NCBI RefSeq assembly: GCF_900700375.1
Contig: NC_041707.1
Location: 33,573,509 to 33,637,508 of the forward strand
Direction: 5' to 3'
Source of the DNA: Denticeps clupeoides
Lineage: Eukaryota > Chordata > Actinopteri > Clupeiformes > Denticipitidae
Length of the DNA stretch: 64,000 nt
The translations under genes and the position numbers were made by a program. Below are positions 1-10,801 of the stretch, piece by piece (position 1 is the first letter of the stretch; every line of letters starts with the position of its first letter). Below the pieces are notes generated by a model. It saw only the letters and a list, made by a program, of their open reading frames with translations. It was not told the origin of the DNA and ran no database searches.

Positions 1-71
1 GCTCCAGTGAGGATCGAACATACGACCCCTGGTTTACAAGACCAGTGCTCTGTCCACTGAGCTATGAAGCC
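1..71 (-). tRNA. tRNA-Thr (TGT), cut by window edge
   Basis: Class A; 5' flank S. The last acceptor bases lie outside the window. T stem reads GTATG, which leaves two unpaired positions against CTCAC. Confidence 0.6.
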
Positions 72-280
72 ATTGTTCACATTTTTCTGACTTGGATCGA
101 GCATCCAATTTGTGATTCGTTGCGTTAAAGACCATAGCCCTAAGTACTGAAGCCACTTTTCAAATTTGTCTTAACTTTGCTGTCCGTTCAACTATATTAC
201 TTGTTTTGGACAGCTAGTGAAATTCAAGAGATGTTTTTTATGACTCAAGTTCTACATCTAAAGTGACAAAAGCATTTGAA

Positions 281-356
281 GGCTTCAGTGAGGTTTTCAG
301 TGAGGTTTTCAGTGAGGTTTACGAGACCAGTGCTCTTGCCACTGAGCTATGAAGCC
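281..356 (-). pseudogene. tRNA-Thr (CGT) pseudogene, T arm scrambled
   Basis: Class B; 5' flank L. The D and anticodon arms are intact, but the T arm and variable region are replaced by three tandem copies of a cagtgaggttt-like motif, so box B is lost. The duplicate block copy at 8456 is normal. Confidence 0.8.
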
Positions 357-634
357 CTTAAAAAGTGTTTTACACACTCCTTGTTAGTCAGTTTTACATT
401 TGGATAATTAGTCTAGTTCTTGACTATTGGATTTATTGGTGACCCAGAAAATGTTCCACCCATTTTTTTTACATTCATGCCGTCAAAAGAGCAAATGGAA
501 TGAGGAAGAAGTCATTTCTCTCAACAGCTAGAGTCAAGTCACTCTTCTTTAAAAATAAGTCACATATGACAAAGCTCAACGTGAGATGAACATTATCGAG
601 GAGGTTTAAAAACTGAAGTGACCTTAACATCAGA

Positions 635-706
635 AGGCTCCAGTGAGGATCGAACTCACGACCCCTGGTTTACGACCAGTGCTCTGGCAACTGAGCTTAT
701 GAAGCC
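635..706 (-). pseudogene. tRNA-Thr pseudogene, anticodon loop deletion
   Basis: Class A; 5' flank L. Three or so bases are missing from the anticodon loop and one base is added next to the acceptor stem. The matching copy at 8814 is intact. Confidence 0.8.
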
Positions 707-971
707 CTTAAAATGAGGTTTACTTACTCCTTTGTTACGTTAGCAATATTACATTTGGATAACGAGTCTAGTTCTTGACTATTGTATTTATTATTGGTGA
801 CCCGAAAATGTTCCACACCAATTATTTTTACATTCATGCCCGTCAAAAGAGCAAATGGAATGAAGAAGAAGTCATTTCTCTCAACAGCTACGAGTCAAGT
901 CAACTCTTCTTTAAAAATAAGTCACATATGACAAAGCTCAAACGTGAGATGAACATTATCGAGGGAGGTTT

Positions 972-976
972 AAAAA
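972..976 (-). terminator. Pol III T-run terminator, class A type (representative)
   Basis: Five T on the minus strand, about 24 bases past the 3' end of the class A copy at 1000-1072, inside the conserved taaaaac of spacer L. The same run follows nearly every class A and H copy. Confidence 0.75.
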
Positions 977-1011
977 CTACAAGTGACCTTAACATCAGAA
1001 GGCTCCAGTGA

Positions 1012-1022
1012 GGATCGAACTC
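1012..1022 (-). promoter_or_regulatory. Internal Pol III box B (representative copy)
   Basis: On the minus strand this reads GAGTTCGATCC, matching the TFIIIC box B consensus GGTTCGANNCC except for A at its second base. It is shown for the copy at 1000-1072. The equivalent stretch is present in most copies and is hit by the T-loop C56 changes noted in some entries. Confidence 0.85.
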
Positions 1023-1054
1023 ACGACCCCTGGTTTACAAGACCAGTGCTCTGT

Positions 1055-1065
1055 CCACTGAGCTA
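1055..1065 (-). promoter_or_regulatory. Internal Pol III box A (representative copy)
   Basis: On the minus strand this reads TAGCTCAGTGG, a good match to the box A consensus TRGYNNARNNG. It is shown for the copy at 1000-1072 and is nearly invariant through the array. Confidence 0.85.
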
Positions 1066-1268
1066 TGAAGCCATTGCTCACATTTTTCTGATTTGGATCG
1101 AGCATCCAATTTGTGATTCGTTGCGTTAAAGACCATAGGCCTAAGTACTGAAGCCACTTTTCAAATTTGTCTTAACTTTGCTGTGCGTTCAACTATATTA
1201 CTTGTTTTGGACAACTAGTGAAATTCAAGAGATGGTTTTTATGACTCAAGTTCTACATCTAAAGTGAC

Positions 1269-1272
1269 AAAA
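1269..1272 (-). terminator. Pol III T-run terminator, class B type (representative)
   Basis: Four T on the minus strand, 9 bases past the 3' end of the class B copy at 1281-1353 (plus-strand gacaaaagc). The same run follows most class B copies. Copies behind spacer D have gagaaaag, which also keeps four T. Confidence 0.7.
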
Positions 1273-1280
1273 GCATTTAA

Positions 1281-1353
1281 AGGCTTCAGTGAGGTTCGAA
1301 CTCACGACCCCTGGTTTACGAGACCAGTGCTCTTGCCACTGAGCTATGAAGCC
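1281..1353 (-). tRNA. tRNA-Thr (CGT)
   Basis: Class B, no lesion seen, acceptor stem of seven Watson-Crick pairs; 5' flank L. Reference class B copy. Confidence 0.92.
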
Positions 1354-1634
1354 CTTAAAAAGGGTTTTACACACTCCTTTGTTAGTCAATTTTACATTTG
1401 GATAATTAGTCTAGTTCTTGACTATTGGATTTATTGGTGACCCAGAAAATGTTCCACCAATTTTTTTTACATTCATGCCATCAAAAGAGCAAATGGAATG
1501 AGGAAGAAGTCATTTCTCTCAACTGCTACAGTCAAGTCAACTCTTCTTTAAAAATAAGTCAAATATGACAAGGCTCAAATGTGAGATGAACATTATCGAG
1601 GAGGTTTAAAAACAGAAGTGACATTAACATCAGA

Positions 1635-1707
1635 AGGCTCCAGTGAGGATCGAACTCACGACCCCTGGTTTACAAGACCAGTGCTCTGTCCACTGAGCTA
1701 TAAAGGC
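1635..1707 (-). tRNA. tRNA-Thr (TGT), acceptor variant
   Basis: Class A; 5' flank S. 5' end reads GCCTTTA, giving a C-C clash at pair 2-71. Confidence 0.65.
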
Positions 1708-1915
1708 ATTGTTCACATTTTTATGACTTGGATCGAGCATCCAATTTGTGATTCGTTGGCGTTAAAGACCATAGCCCTAAGTACTGAAGCCACTTTTCAA
1801 ATTTGTCTTAACTTTGCTGTGCGTTCAACTATATTACTTGTTTTGGACAACTAGTGAAATTCAAGAGATGGTTTTTATGACTCAAGTTCTACATCTAAGT
1901 GACAAAAGCATTTGA

Positions 1916-1988
1916 AGGCTTCAGTGAGGTTCGAACTCACGACCCCTGGTTTACAAGACCAGTGCTCTGGCCACTGAGCTATGAAGCC
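1916..1988 (-). tRNA. tRNA-Thr (TGT), B-type ends
   Basis: B-type 3' end and left spacer S but anticodon TGT; 5' flank L. A recombinant in the opposite sense to the H copies. Confidence 0.88.
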
Positions 1989-2274
1989 CTTAAAATGAGG
2001 TTTACTTACTCCTTTGTTACTTAGTCAATATTACATTTGGATAACTAGTCTAGTTCTTGACTATTGTATTTATTGGTGACCCAGAAAATGTTCCACCAAT
2101 TATTTTTACATTCATGCCATCAAAAGAGCAAATGGAATGAGGAAGAAGTCATTTCTCTTACCTGCTACAGTCAAGTCAACTCTTCTTTAAAAATAAGTCA
2201 CATATGACAAAGCTCAAACGTGAGATGAACATTATCGAGGGAGGTTTAAAAACTCAAGAGACCTTGACATCGGA

Positions 2275-2347
2275 AGGCTCCAGTGAGGATCGAACTCACG
2301 ACCTCTGGTTTACAAGACCAGTGCTCTGGCCACTGAGCTATGAAGCC
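2275..2347 (-). tRNA. tRNA-Thr (TGT)
   Basis: Class A; 5' flank S. One G to A change in the variable region, outside the stems. Confidence 0.87.
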
Positions 2348-2554
2348 ATTGCTCACATCTTTCTGATTTGGATCGAGCATCCAATTTGTGATTCGTTGCG
2401 TTAAAGACCATAGCCTAAGTACTGAAGCCACTTTTCAAATTTGTCTTAATTTTGCTGTGCGTTCAACTATATTACTTGTTTTGGACAGCTAGTGAAATTC
2501 AAGAGATGGTTTTTATGACTCAAGTTCTACATCTAAAGTGACAAAAGCATTTAA

Positions 2555-2627
2555 AGGCTTCAGTGAGGTTCGAACTCACGACCCCTGGTTTACGAGACCA
2601 GTGCTCTTGCCACTGAGCTATGAAGCC
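2555..2627 (-). tRNA. tRNA-Thr (CGT)
   Basis: Class B, no lesion seen; 5' flank L. Confidence 0.92.
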
Positions 2628-2908
2628 CTTAAAAAGGGTTTTACACACTCCTTTGTTAGTCAATTTTACATTTGGATAATTAGTCTAGTTCTTGACTATT
2701 GGATTTATTGGTGACCCAGAAAATGTTCCACCAATTTTTTTTACATTCATGCCATCAAAAGAGCAAATGGAATGAGGAAGAAGTCATTTCTCTCAACTGC
2801 TACAGTCAAGTCAACTCTTCTTTAAAAATAAGTCAAATATGACAAGGCTCAAATGTGAGATGAACATTATCGAGGAGGTTTAAAAACAGAAGTGACATTA
2901 ACATCAGA

Positions 2909-2981
2909 AGGCTCCAGTGAGGATCGAACTCACGACCCCTGGTTTACAAGACCAGTGCTCTGTCCACTGAGCTATAAAGGC
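2909..2981 (-). tRNA. tRNA-Thr (TGT), acceptor variant
   Basis: Class A; 5' flank S. 5' end GCCTTTA, C-C clash at 2-71. Confidence 0.65.
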
Positions 2982-3189
2982 ATTGTTCACATTTTTATGA
3001 CTTGGATCGAGCATCCAATTTGTGATTCGTTGCGTTAAAGACCATAGCCCTAAGTACTGAAGCCACTTTTCAAATTTGTCTTAACTTTGCTTTGCGTTCA
3101 ACTATATTACTTGTTTTGGACAACTAGTGAAATTCAAGAGATGGTTTTTATGACTCAAGTTCTACATCTAAAGTGACAAAAGCATTTGA

Positions 3190-3263
3190 AGGCTTCAGTG
3201 AGGTTCGAACTCACGACCCCTGGTTTACGAAGACCAGTGCTCTGGCCACTGAGCTATGAAGCC
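3190..3263 (-). pseudogene. tRNA-Thr (CGT-like), 8-base anticodon loop
   Basis: Class B; 5' flank L. One extra base in the anticodon loop makes it eight bases and shifts the anticodon. Confidence 0.65.
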
Positions 3264-3550
3264 CTTAAAATGAGGGTTTACTACTCCTTTGTTAATTAGT
3301 CAATATTTACATTTGGATAACTAGTCTAGTTCTTGACTATTGTATTTATTGGTGACCCAGAAAATGTTCCACCAATTATTTTTACATTCATGCCATCAAA
3401 AGAGCAAATGGAATGAGGAAGAAGTCATTTCTCTTACCTGCTACAGTCAAGTCAACTCTTCTTTAAAAATAAGTCACATATGACAAAGCTCAAACGTGAG
3501 ATGAACATTATCGAGGGAGGTTTAAAAACTCAAGAGACCTTGACATCGGA

Positions 3551-3623
3551 AGGCTCCAGTGAGGATCGAACTCACGACCCCTGGTTTACAAGACCAGTGC
3601 TCTGGCCACTGAGCTATGAAGCC
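3551..3623 (-). tRNA. tRNA-Thr (TGT)
   Basis: Class A, no lesion seen; 5' flank S. Confidence 0.92.
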
Positions 3624-3830
3624 ATTGCTCACATTTTTCTGATTTGGATCGAGCATCCAATTTGTGATTCGTTGCGTTAAAGACCATAGCCTAAGTACTG
3701 AAGCCACTTTTCAAATTTGTCTTAACTTTGCTGTGCGTTCAACTATATTACTTGTTTTGGACAACTAGTGAAATTCAAGAGATGGTTTTTATGACTCAAG
3801 TTCTACATCTAAAGTGACAAAAGCATTTGA

Positions 3831-3903
3831 AGGCTTCAGTGAGGTTCGAACTCACGACCCCTGGTTTACGAGACCAGTGCTCTTGCCACTGAGCTATGAA
3901 GCC
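3831..3903 (-). tRNA. tRNA-Thr (CGT)
   Basis: Class B, no lesion seen; 5' flank L. Confidence 0.92.
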
Positions 3904-4185
3904 CTTAAAAAGGGTTTTACACACTCCTTTGTTAGTCAATTTTACATTTGGATAATTAGTCTAGTTCTTGACTATTGGATTTATTGGTGACCCAGAAAAT
4001 GTTCCACCAATTTTTTTTACATTCATGCCGTCAAAAGAGCAAATGGAATGAGGAAGAAGTCATTTCTCTCAACAGCTAGAGTCAAGTCAACTCTTCTTTA
4101 AAAATAAGTCACATATGACAAAGCTCAAACGTGAGATGAACATTATCGAGGGAGGTTTAAAAACTGAAGTGACCTTAACATCAGA

Positions 4186-4258
4186 AGGCTCCAGTGAGGA
4201 TCGAACTCACGACCCCTGGTTTACGAGACCAGTGCTCTTGCCACTGAGCTATGAAGCC
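4186..4258 (-). tRNA. tRNA-Thr (CGT), A/B hybrid
   Basis: Class H, fully paired; 5' flank L. Confidence 0.9.
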
Positions 4259-4542
4259 CTTAAAAAGGGTTTTACACATCCTTTGTTAGTTAGTCAATAT
4301 TACATTTGGATAAGTAGTCTAGTTCTTGACTATTGGATTTATTGGTGACCCAGAAAATGTTCCACCAATTTTTTTACATTCATGCCGTCAAAAGAGCAAA
4401 TGGAATGAGGAAGAAGTCATTTCTCTCAACAGCTAGAGTCAAGTCAACTCTTCTTTAAAAATAAGTCACATATGACAAAGCTCAAATGTGAGATGAACAT
4501 TATCGAGGGAGGTTTAAAAACTGAAGTGACCTTAACATCAGA

Positions 4543-4615
4543 AGGCTCCAGTGAGGATCGAACTCACGACCCCTGGTTTACAAGACCAGTGCTCTGTCCA
4601 CTGAGCTATGAAGAC
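4543..4615 (-). tRNA. tRNA-Thr (TGT), acceptor variant
   Basis: Class A; 5' flank S. 5' end GTCTTCA, T-C clash at 2-71. Confidence 0.65.
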
Positions 4616-4823
4616 ATTGCTCACATTTTTCTGATTTGGATCGAGCATCCAATTTGTGATTCGTTGCGTTAAAGACCATAGCCCTAAGTACTGAAGCCAC
4701 TTTTCAAATTTGTCTTAACTTTGCTGTGCGTTCAACTATATTACTTGTTTTGGACAACTAGTGAAATTCAAGAGATGGTTTTTATGACTCAAGTTCTACA
4801 TCTAAAGTGACAAAAGCATTTGA

Positions 4824-4896
4824 AGGCTTCAGTGAGGTTCGAACTCACGACCCCTGGTTTACGAGACCAGTGCTCTTGCCACTGAGCTATGAAGCC
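4824..4896 (-). tRNA. tRNA-Thr (CGT)
   Basis: Class B, no lesion seen; 5' flank L. Confidence 0.92.
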
Positions 4897-5178
4897 CTTA
4901 AAAAGTGTTTTACACACTCCTTTGTTAGTCAGTTTTACATTTGGATAATTAGTCTAGTTCTTGACTATTGGATTTATTGGTGACCCAGAAAATGTTCCAC
5001 CCATTTTTTTTACATTCATGCCGTCAAAAGAGCAAATGGAATGAGGAAGAAGTCATTTCTCTCAACAGCTAGAGTCAAGTCAACTCTTCTTTAAAAATAA
5101 GTCACATATGACAAAGCTCAAACGTGAGATGAACATTATCGAGGGAGGTTTAAAAACTGAAGTGACCTTAACATCAGA

Positions 5179-5251
5179 AGGCTCCAGTGAGGATCGAACT
5201 CACGACCCCTGGTTTACGAGACCAGTGCTCTTGCCACTGAGCTATGAAGCC
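5179..5251 (-). tRNA. tRNA-Thr (CGT), A/B hybrid
   Basis: Class H, fully paired; 5' flank L. Confidence 0.9.
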
Positions 5252-5537
5252 CTTAAAAAGGGTTTTACACACTCCTTTGTTAGTTAGTCAATATTACATT
5301 TGGATAAGTAGTCTAGTTCTTGACTATTGGATTTATTGGTGACCCAGAAAATATTCCACCAATTTTTTTTACATTCATGCCGTCAAAAGAGCAAATGGAA
5401 TGAAGAAGAAGTCATTTCTCTCAACAGCTAGAGTCAAGTCAACTCTTCTTTAAAAATAAGTCACATATGACAAAGCTCAAACGTGAGATGAACATTATCG
5501 AGGGAGGTTTAAAAACTGAAGTGACCTTAACATCAGA

Positions 5538-5610
5538 AGGCTCCAGTGAGGATCGAACTCACGACCCCTGGTTTACAAGGCCAGTGCTCTGTCCACTGAG
5601 CTATGAAGAC
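5538..5610 (-). tRNA. tRNA-Thr (TGT), two stem mismatches
   Basis: Class A; 5' flank S. T-C clash at 2-71 and C-A clash at 31-39 (caaggcc type). Confidence 0.55.
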
Positions 5611-5818
5611 ATTGCTCACATTTTTCTGATTTGGATCGAGCATCCAATTTGTGATTCGTTGCGTTAAAGACCATAGCCCTAAGTACTGAAGCCACTTTTC
5701 AAATTTGTCTTAACTTTGCTGTGCGTTCAACTATATTACTTGTTTTGGACAACTAGTGAAATTCAAGAGATGGTTTTTATGACTCAAGTTCTACATCTAA
5801 AGTGACAAAAGCATTCGA

Positions 5819-5891
5819 AGGCTACAGTGAGGTTCGAACTCACGACCCCTGGTTTACGAGACCAGTGCTCTTGCCACTGAGCTATGAAGCC
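5819..5891 (-). tRNA. tRNA-Thr (CGT)
   Basis: Class B; 5' flank L. T-T clash at acceptor pair 5-68. Confidence 0.75.
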
Positions 5892-6177
5892 CTTAAAAAG
5901 TGTTTTACACACTCCTTTGTTAATTAGTCAATTTTACATTTGGATAATTAGTCTAGTTCTTGACTATTGGATTTATTGGTGACCCAGAAAATGTTCCACC
6001 AATTTTTTTTACATTCATGCCGTCAAAAGAGCAAATGGAATGAGGAAGAAGTCATTTCTCTCAACAGCTAGAGTCAAGTCAACTCTTCTTTAAAAATAAG
6101 TCACATATGACAAAGCTCAAACGTGAGATGAACATTATCGAGGGAGGTTTAAAAACTCAAGTGACCTTGACATCAGA

Positions 6178-6250
6178 AGGCTCCAGTGAGGATCGAACTC
6201 ACGACCCCTGGTTTACAAGACCAGTGCTCTGGCCACTGAGCTATGAAGCC
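6178..6250 (-). tRNA. tRNA-Thr (TGT)
   Basis: Class A, no lesion seen; 5' flank L, so a single-gene 359-bp unit. Confidence 0.92.
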
Positions 6251-6537
6251 CTTAAAATGGGGTTTACTTACTCCTTTGTTACTTAGTCAATATTACATTT
6301 GGATAACTAGTCTAGTTCTTGACTATTGTATTTATTGGTGACCCAGAAAATGTTCCACCAATTTTTTTACATTCATGCCAGTCAAAAGAGCAAATGGAAT
6401 GAAGGAAGAAGTCATTTCTCTCAACAGCTACAGTCAAGTCAACTCTTCTTTAAAAAATAAGTCACATATGACAAGCTCAAACGTGAGATGAACATTATCG
6501 AGGGAGGTTTAAAAACTGAAGTGACCTTAACATCAGA

Positions 6538-6610
6538 AGGCTCCAGTGAGGATCGAACTCACGACCCCTGGTTTACAAGACCAGTGCTCTGTCCACTGAG
6601 CTATGAAGCC
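6538..6610 (-). tRNA. tRNA-Thr (TGT)
   Basis: Class A, no lesion seen; 5' flank S. Confidence 0.92.
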
Positions 6611-6818
6611 ATTGCTCACATTTTTCTGATTTGGATCGAGCATCCAATTTGTGATTCGTTGCGTTAAAGACCATAGCCCTAAGTACTGAAGCCACTTTTC
6701 AAATTTGTCTTAACTTTGCTGTGCGTTCAACTATATTACTTGTTTTGGACAACTAGTGAAATTCAAGAGATGGTTTTTATGACTCAAGTTCTACATCTAA
6801 AGTGACAAAAGCATTTGA

Positions 6819-6891
6819 AGGCTTCAGTGAGGTTCGAACTCACGACCCCTGGTTTACGAGACCAGTGCTCTTGCCACTGAGCTATGAAGCC
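6819..6891 (-). tRNA. tRNA-Thr (CGT)
   Basis: Class B, no lesion seen; 5' flank L. Confidence 0.92.
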
Positions 6892-7176
6892 CTTAAAAAG
6901 GGTTTACTTACTCCTTTGTTACTTAGTCAATATTACATTTGGATAACTAGTCTAGTTCTTGACTATTGTATTTATTGGTGACCCAGAAAATGTTCCACCA
7001 ATTATTTTTACATTCATGCCATCAAAAGAGCAAATGGAATGAGGAAGAAGTCATTTCTCTCAACTGCTACAGTCAAGTCAACTCTTCTTTAAAAATAAGT
7101 CACATATGACAAAGCTCAAACGTGAGATGAACATTATCGAGGGAGGTTTAAAAACTCAAGAGACCTTGACATCGGA

Positions 7177-7249
7177 AGGCTCCAGTGAGGATCGAACTCA
7201 CGACCCCTGGTTTACAAGACCAGTGCTCTGGCCACTGAGCTATGAAGCC
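7177..7249 (-). tRNA. tRNA-Thr (TGT)
   Basis: Class A, no lesion seen; 5' flank S. Confidence 0.92.
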
Positions 7250-7456
7250 ATTGCTCACATCTTTCTGATTTGGATCGAGCATCCAATTTGTGATTCGTTG
7301 CGTTAAAGACCATAGCCTAAGTACTGAAGCCACTTTTCAAATTTGTCTTAATTTTGCTGTGCGTTCAACTATATTACTTGTTTTGGACAGCTAGTGAAAT
7401 TCAAGAGATGGTTTTTATGACTCAAGTTCTACATCTAAAGTGACAAAAGCATTTGA

Positions 7457-7529
7457 AGGCTTCAGTGAGGTTCGAACTCACGACCCCTGGTTTACGAGAC
7501 CAGTGCTCTTGCCACTGAGCTATGAAGCC
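7457..7529 (-). tRNA. tRNA-Thr (CGT)
   Basis: Class B, no lesion seen; 5' flank L. Confidence 0.92.
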
Positions 7530-7815
7530 CTTAAAAAGGGTTTTACACACTCCTTTGTTAATTAGTCAATTTTACATTTGGATAATTAGTCTAGTTCTTG
7601 ACTATTGGATTTATTGGTGACCCAGAAAATGTTCCACCAATTTTTTTTACATTCATGCCGTCAAAAGAGCAAATGGAATGAGGAAGAAGTCATTTCTCTC
7701 AACAGCTAGAGTCAAGTCAACTCTTCTTTAAAAATAAGTCACATATGACAAAGCTCAAACGTGAGATGAACATTATCGAGGGAGGTTTAAAAACTGAAGT
7801 GACCTTAACATCAGA

Positions 7816-7888
7816 AGGCTCCAGTGAGGATCGAACTCACGACCCCTGGTTTACGAGACCAGTGCTCTTGCCACTGAGCTATGAAGCC
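7816..7888 (-). tRNA. tRNA-Thr (CGT), A/B hybrid
   Basis: Class H, fully paired; 5' flank L. Confidence 0.9.
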
Positions 7889-8174
7889 CTTAAAAAGGGT
7901 TTTACACACTCCTTTGTTAGTTAGTCAATATTACATTTGGATAAGTAGTCTAGTTCTTGACTATTGGATTTATTGGTGACCCAGAAAATGTTCCACCAAT
8001 TTTTTTTACATTCATGCCGTCAAAAGAGCAAATGGAATGAGGAAGAAGTCATTTCTCTCAACAGCTAGAGTCAAGTCAACTCTTCTTTAAAAATAAGTCA
8101 CATATGACAAAGCTCAAATGTGAGATGAACATTATCGAGGGAGGTTTAAAAACTGAAGTGACCTTAACATCAGA

Positions 8175-8247
8175 AGGCTCCAGTGAGGATCGAACATACG
8201 ACCCCTGGTTTACAAGACCAGTGCTCTGTCCACTGAGCTATGAAGCC
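8175..8247 (-). tRNA. tRNA-Thr (TGT), T-stem variant
   Basis: Class A; 5' flank S. T stem GTATG with two unpaired positions; same allele as the copy at 1-71. Confidence 0.6.
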
Positions 8248-8455
8248 ATTGTTCACATTTTTCTGACTTGGATCGAGCATCCAATTTGTGATTCGTTGCG
8301 TTAAAGACCATAGCCCTAAGTACTGAAGCCACTTTTCAAATTTGTCTTAACTTTGCTGTCCGTTCAACTATATTACTTGTTTTGGACAGCTAGTGAAATT
8401 CAAGAGATGTTTTTTATGACTCAAGTTCTACATCTAAAGTGACAAAAGCATTTGA

Positions 8456-8528
8456 AGGCTTCAGTGAGGTTCGAACTCACGACCCCTGGTTTACGAGACC
8501 AGTGCTCTTGCCACTGAGCTATGAAGCC
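8456..8528 (-). tRNA. tRNA-Thr (CGT)
   Basis: Class B, no lesion seen; 5' flank L. Confidence 0.92.
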
Positions 8529-8813
8529 CTTAAAAAGGGTTTTACACACTCCTTTGTAATTAGTCAATTTTACATTTGGATAATTAGTCTAGTTCTTGAC
8601 TATTGGATTTATTGGTGACCCAGAAAATGTTCCACCAATTTTTTTTACATTCATGCCGTCAAAAGAGCAAATGGAATGAGGAAGAAGTCATTTCTCTCAA
8701 CAGCTAGAGTCAAGTCAACTCTTCTTTAAAAATAAGTCACATATGACAAAGCTCAAACGTGAGATGAACATTATCGAGGGAGGTTTAAAAACTGAAGTGA
8801 CCTTAACATCAGA

Positions 8814-8886
8814 AGGCTCCAGTGAGGATCGAACTCACGACCCCTGGTTTACAAGACCAGTGCTCTGGCAACTGAGCTATGAAGCC
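8814..8886 (-). tRNA. tRNA-Thr (TGT)
   Basis: Class A; 5' flank L. One D-loop G is replaced by T (ggcaac allele), stems intact. Confidence 0.82.
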
Positions 8887-9173
8887 CTTAAAATGAGGTT
8901 TACTTACTCCTTTGTTACTTAGTCAATATTACATTTGGATAAGTAGTCTAGTTCTTGACTATTGTATTTATTGGTGACCCAGAAAATGTTCCACCAATTT
9001 TTTTTACATTCATGCCGTCAAAAGAGCAAATGGAATGAAGAAGAAGTCATTTCTCTCAACAGCTACAGTCAAGTCAACTCTTCTTTAAAAAAAAAGTCAC
9101 ATATGACAAAGCTCAAACGTGAGATGAACATTATCGAGGGAGGTTTAAAAACTGAAGTGACCTTAACATCAGA

Positions 9174-9246
9174 AGGCTCCAGTGAGGATCGAACTCACGA
9201 CCCCTGGTTTACAAGACCAGTGCTCTGTCCACTGAGCTACGAAGCC
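9174..9246 (-). tRNA. tRNA-Thr (TGT)
   Basis: Class A; 5' flank S. G at position 7, a G-T wobble with 66. Confidence 0.87.
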
Positions 9247-9454
9247 ATTGCTCACATTTTTCTGATTTGGATCGAGCATCCAATTTGTGATTCGTTGCGT
9301 TAAAGACCATAGGCCTAAGTACTGAAGCCACTTTTCAAATTTGTCTTAACTTTGCTGTGCGTTCAACTATATTACTTGTTTTGGACAACTAGTGAAATTC
9401 AAGAGATGGTTTTTATGACTCAAGTTCTACATCTAAAGTGACAAAAGCATTTAA

Positions 9455-9527
9455 AGGCTTCAGTGAGGTTCGAACTCACGACCCCTGGTTTACGAGACCA
9501 GTGCTCTTGCCACTGAGCTATGAAGCC
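9455..9527 (-). tRNA. tRNA-Thr (CGT)
   Basis: Class B, no lesion seen; 5' flank L. Confidence 0.92.
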
Positions 9528-9808
9528 CTTAAAAAGGGTTTTACACACTCCTTTGTTAGTCAATTTTACATTTGGATAATTAGTCTAGTTCTTGACTATT
9601 GGATTTATTGGTGACCCAGAAAATGTTCCACCAATTTTTTTTACATTCATGCCATCAAAAGAGCAAATGGAATGAGGAAGAAGTCATTTCTCTCAACTGC
9701 TACAGTCAAGTCAACTCTTCTTTAAAAATAAGTCAAATATGACAAGGCTCAAATGTGAGATGAACATTATCGAGGAGGTTTAAAAACAGAAGTGACATTA
9801 ACATCAGA

Positions 9809-9881
9809 AGGCTCCAGTGAGGATCGAACTCACGACCCCTGGTTTACAAGACCAGTGCTCTGTCCACTGAGCTATAAAGGC
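9809..9881 (-). tRNA. tRNA-Thr (TGT), acceptor variant
   Basis: Class A; 5' flank S. C-C clash at 2-71 (aaaggc allele). Confidence 0.65.
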
Positions 9882-10089
9882 ATTGTTCACATTTTTATGA
9901 CTTGGATCGAGCATCCAATTTGTGATTCGTTGCGTTAAAGACCATAGCCCTAAGTACTGAAGCCACTTTTCAAATTTGTCTTAACTTTGCTTTGCGTTCA
10001 ACTATATTACTTGTTTTGGACAACTAGTGAAATTCAAGAGATGGTTTTTATGACTCAAGTTCTACATCTAAAGTGACAAAAGCATTTGA

Positions 10090-10162
10090 AGGCTTCAGTG
10101 AGGTTCGAACTCACGACCCCTGGTTTACAAGACCAGTGCTCTGGCCACTGAGCTATGAAGCC
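10090..10162 (-). tRNA. tRNA-Thr (TGT), B-type ends
   Basis: B-type 3' end with anticodon TGT; 5' flank L. Duplicate of the copy at 1916. Confidence 0.88.
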
Positions 10163-10448
10163 CTTAAAATGAGGTTTACTTACTCCTTTGTTACTTAGTC
10201 AATATTACATTTGGATAACTAGTCTAGTTCTTGACTATTGTATTTATTGGTGACCCAGAAAATGTTCCACCAATTATTTTTACATTCATGCCATCAAAAG
10301 AGCAAATGGAATGAGGAAGAAGTCATTTCTCTTACCTGCTACAGTCAAGTCAACTCTTCTTTAAAAATAAGTCACATATGACAAAGCTCAAACGTGAGAT
10401 GAACATTATCGAGGGAGGTTTAAAAACTCAAGAGACCTTGACATCGGA

Positions 10449-10521
10449 AGGCTCCAGTGAGGATCGAACTCACGACCCCTGGTTTACAAGACCAGTGCTC
10501 TGGCCACTGAGCTATGAAGCC
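10449..10521 (-). tRNA. tRNA-Thr (TGT)
   Basis: Class A, no lesion seen; 5' flank S. Confidence 0.92.
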
Positions 10522-10728
10522 ATTGCTCACATCTTTCTGATTTGGATCGAGCATCCAATTTGTGATTCGTTGCGTTAAAGACCATAGCCTAAGTACTGAA
10601 GCCACTTTTCAAATTTGTCTTAATTTTGCTGTGCGTTCAACTATATTACTTGTTTTGGACAGCTAGTGAAATTCAAGAGATGGTTTTTATGACTCAAGTT
10701 CTACATCTAAAGTGACAAAAGCATTTGA

Positions 10729-10801
10729 AGGCTTCAGTGAGGTTCGAACTCACGACCCCTGGTTTACGAGACCAGTGCTCTTGCCACTGAGCTATGAAGC
10801 C
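10729..10801 (-). tRNA. tRNA-Thr (CGT)
   Basis: Class B, no lesion seen; 5' flank L. Confidence 0.92.

Larger units (their letters stand above)
1000..1072 (-). tRNA. tRNA-Thr (TGT)
   Basis: Class A, no lesion seen; 5' flank S. Anticodon complement aca at 1037-1039. Used here as the reference copy. Confidence 0.92.
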
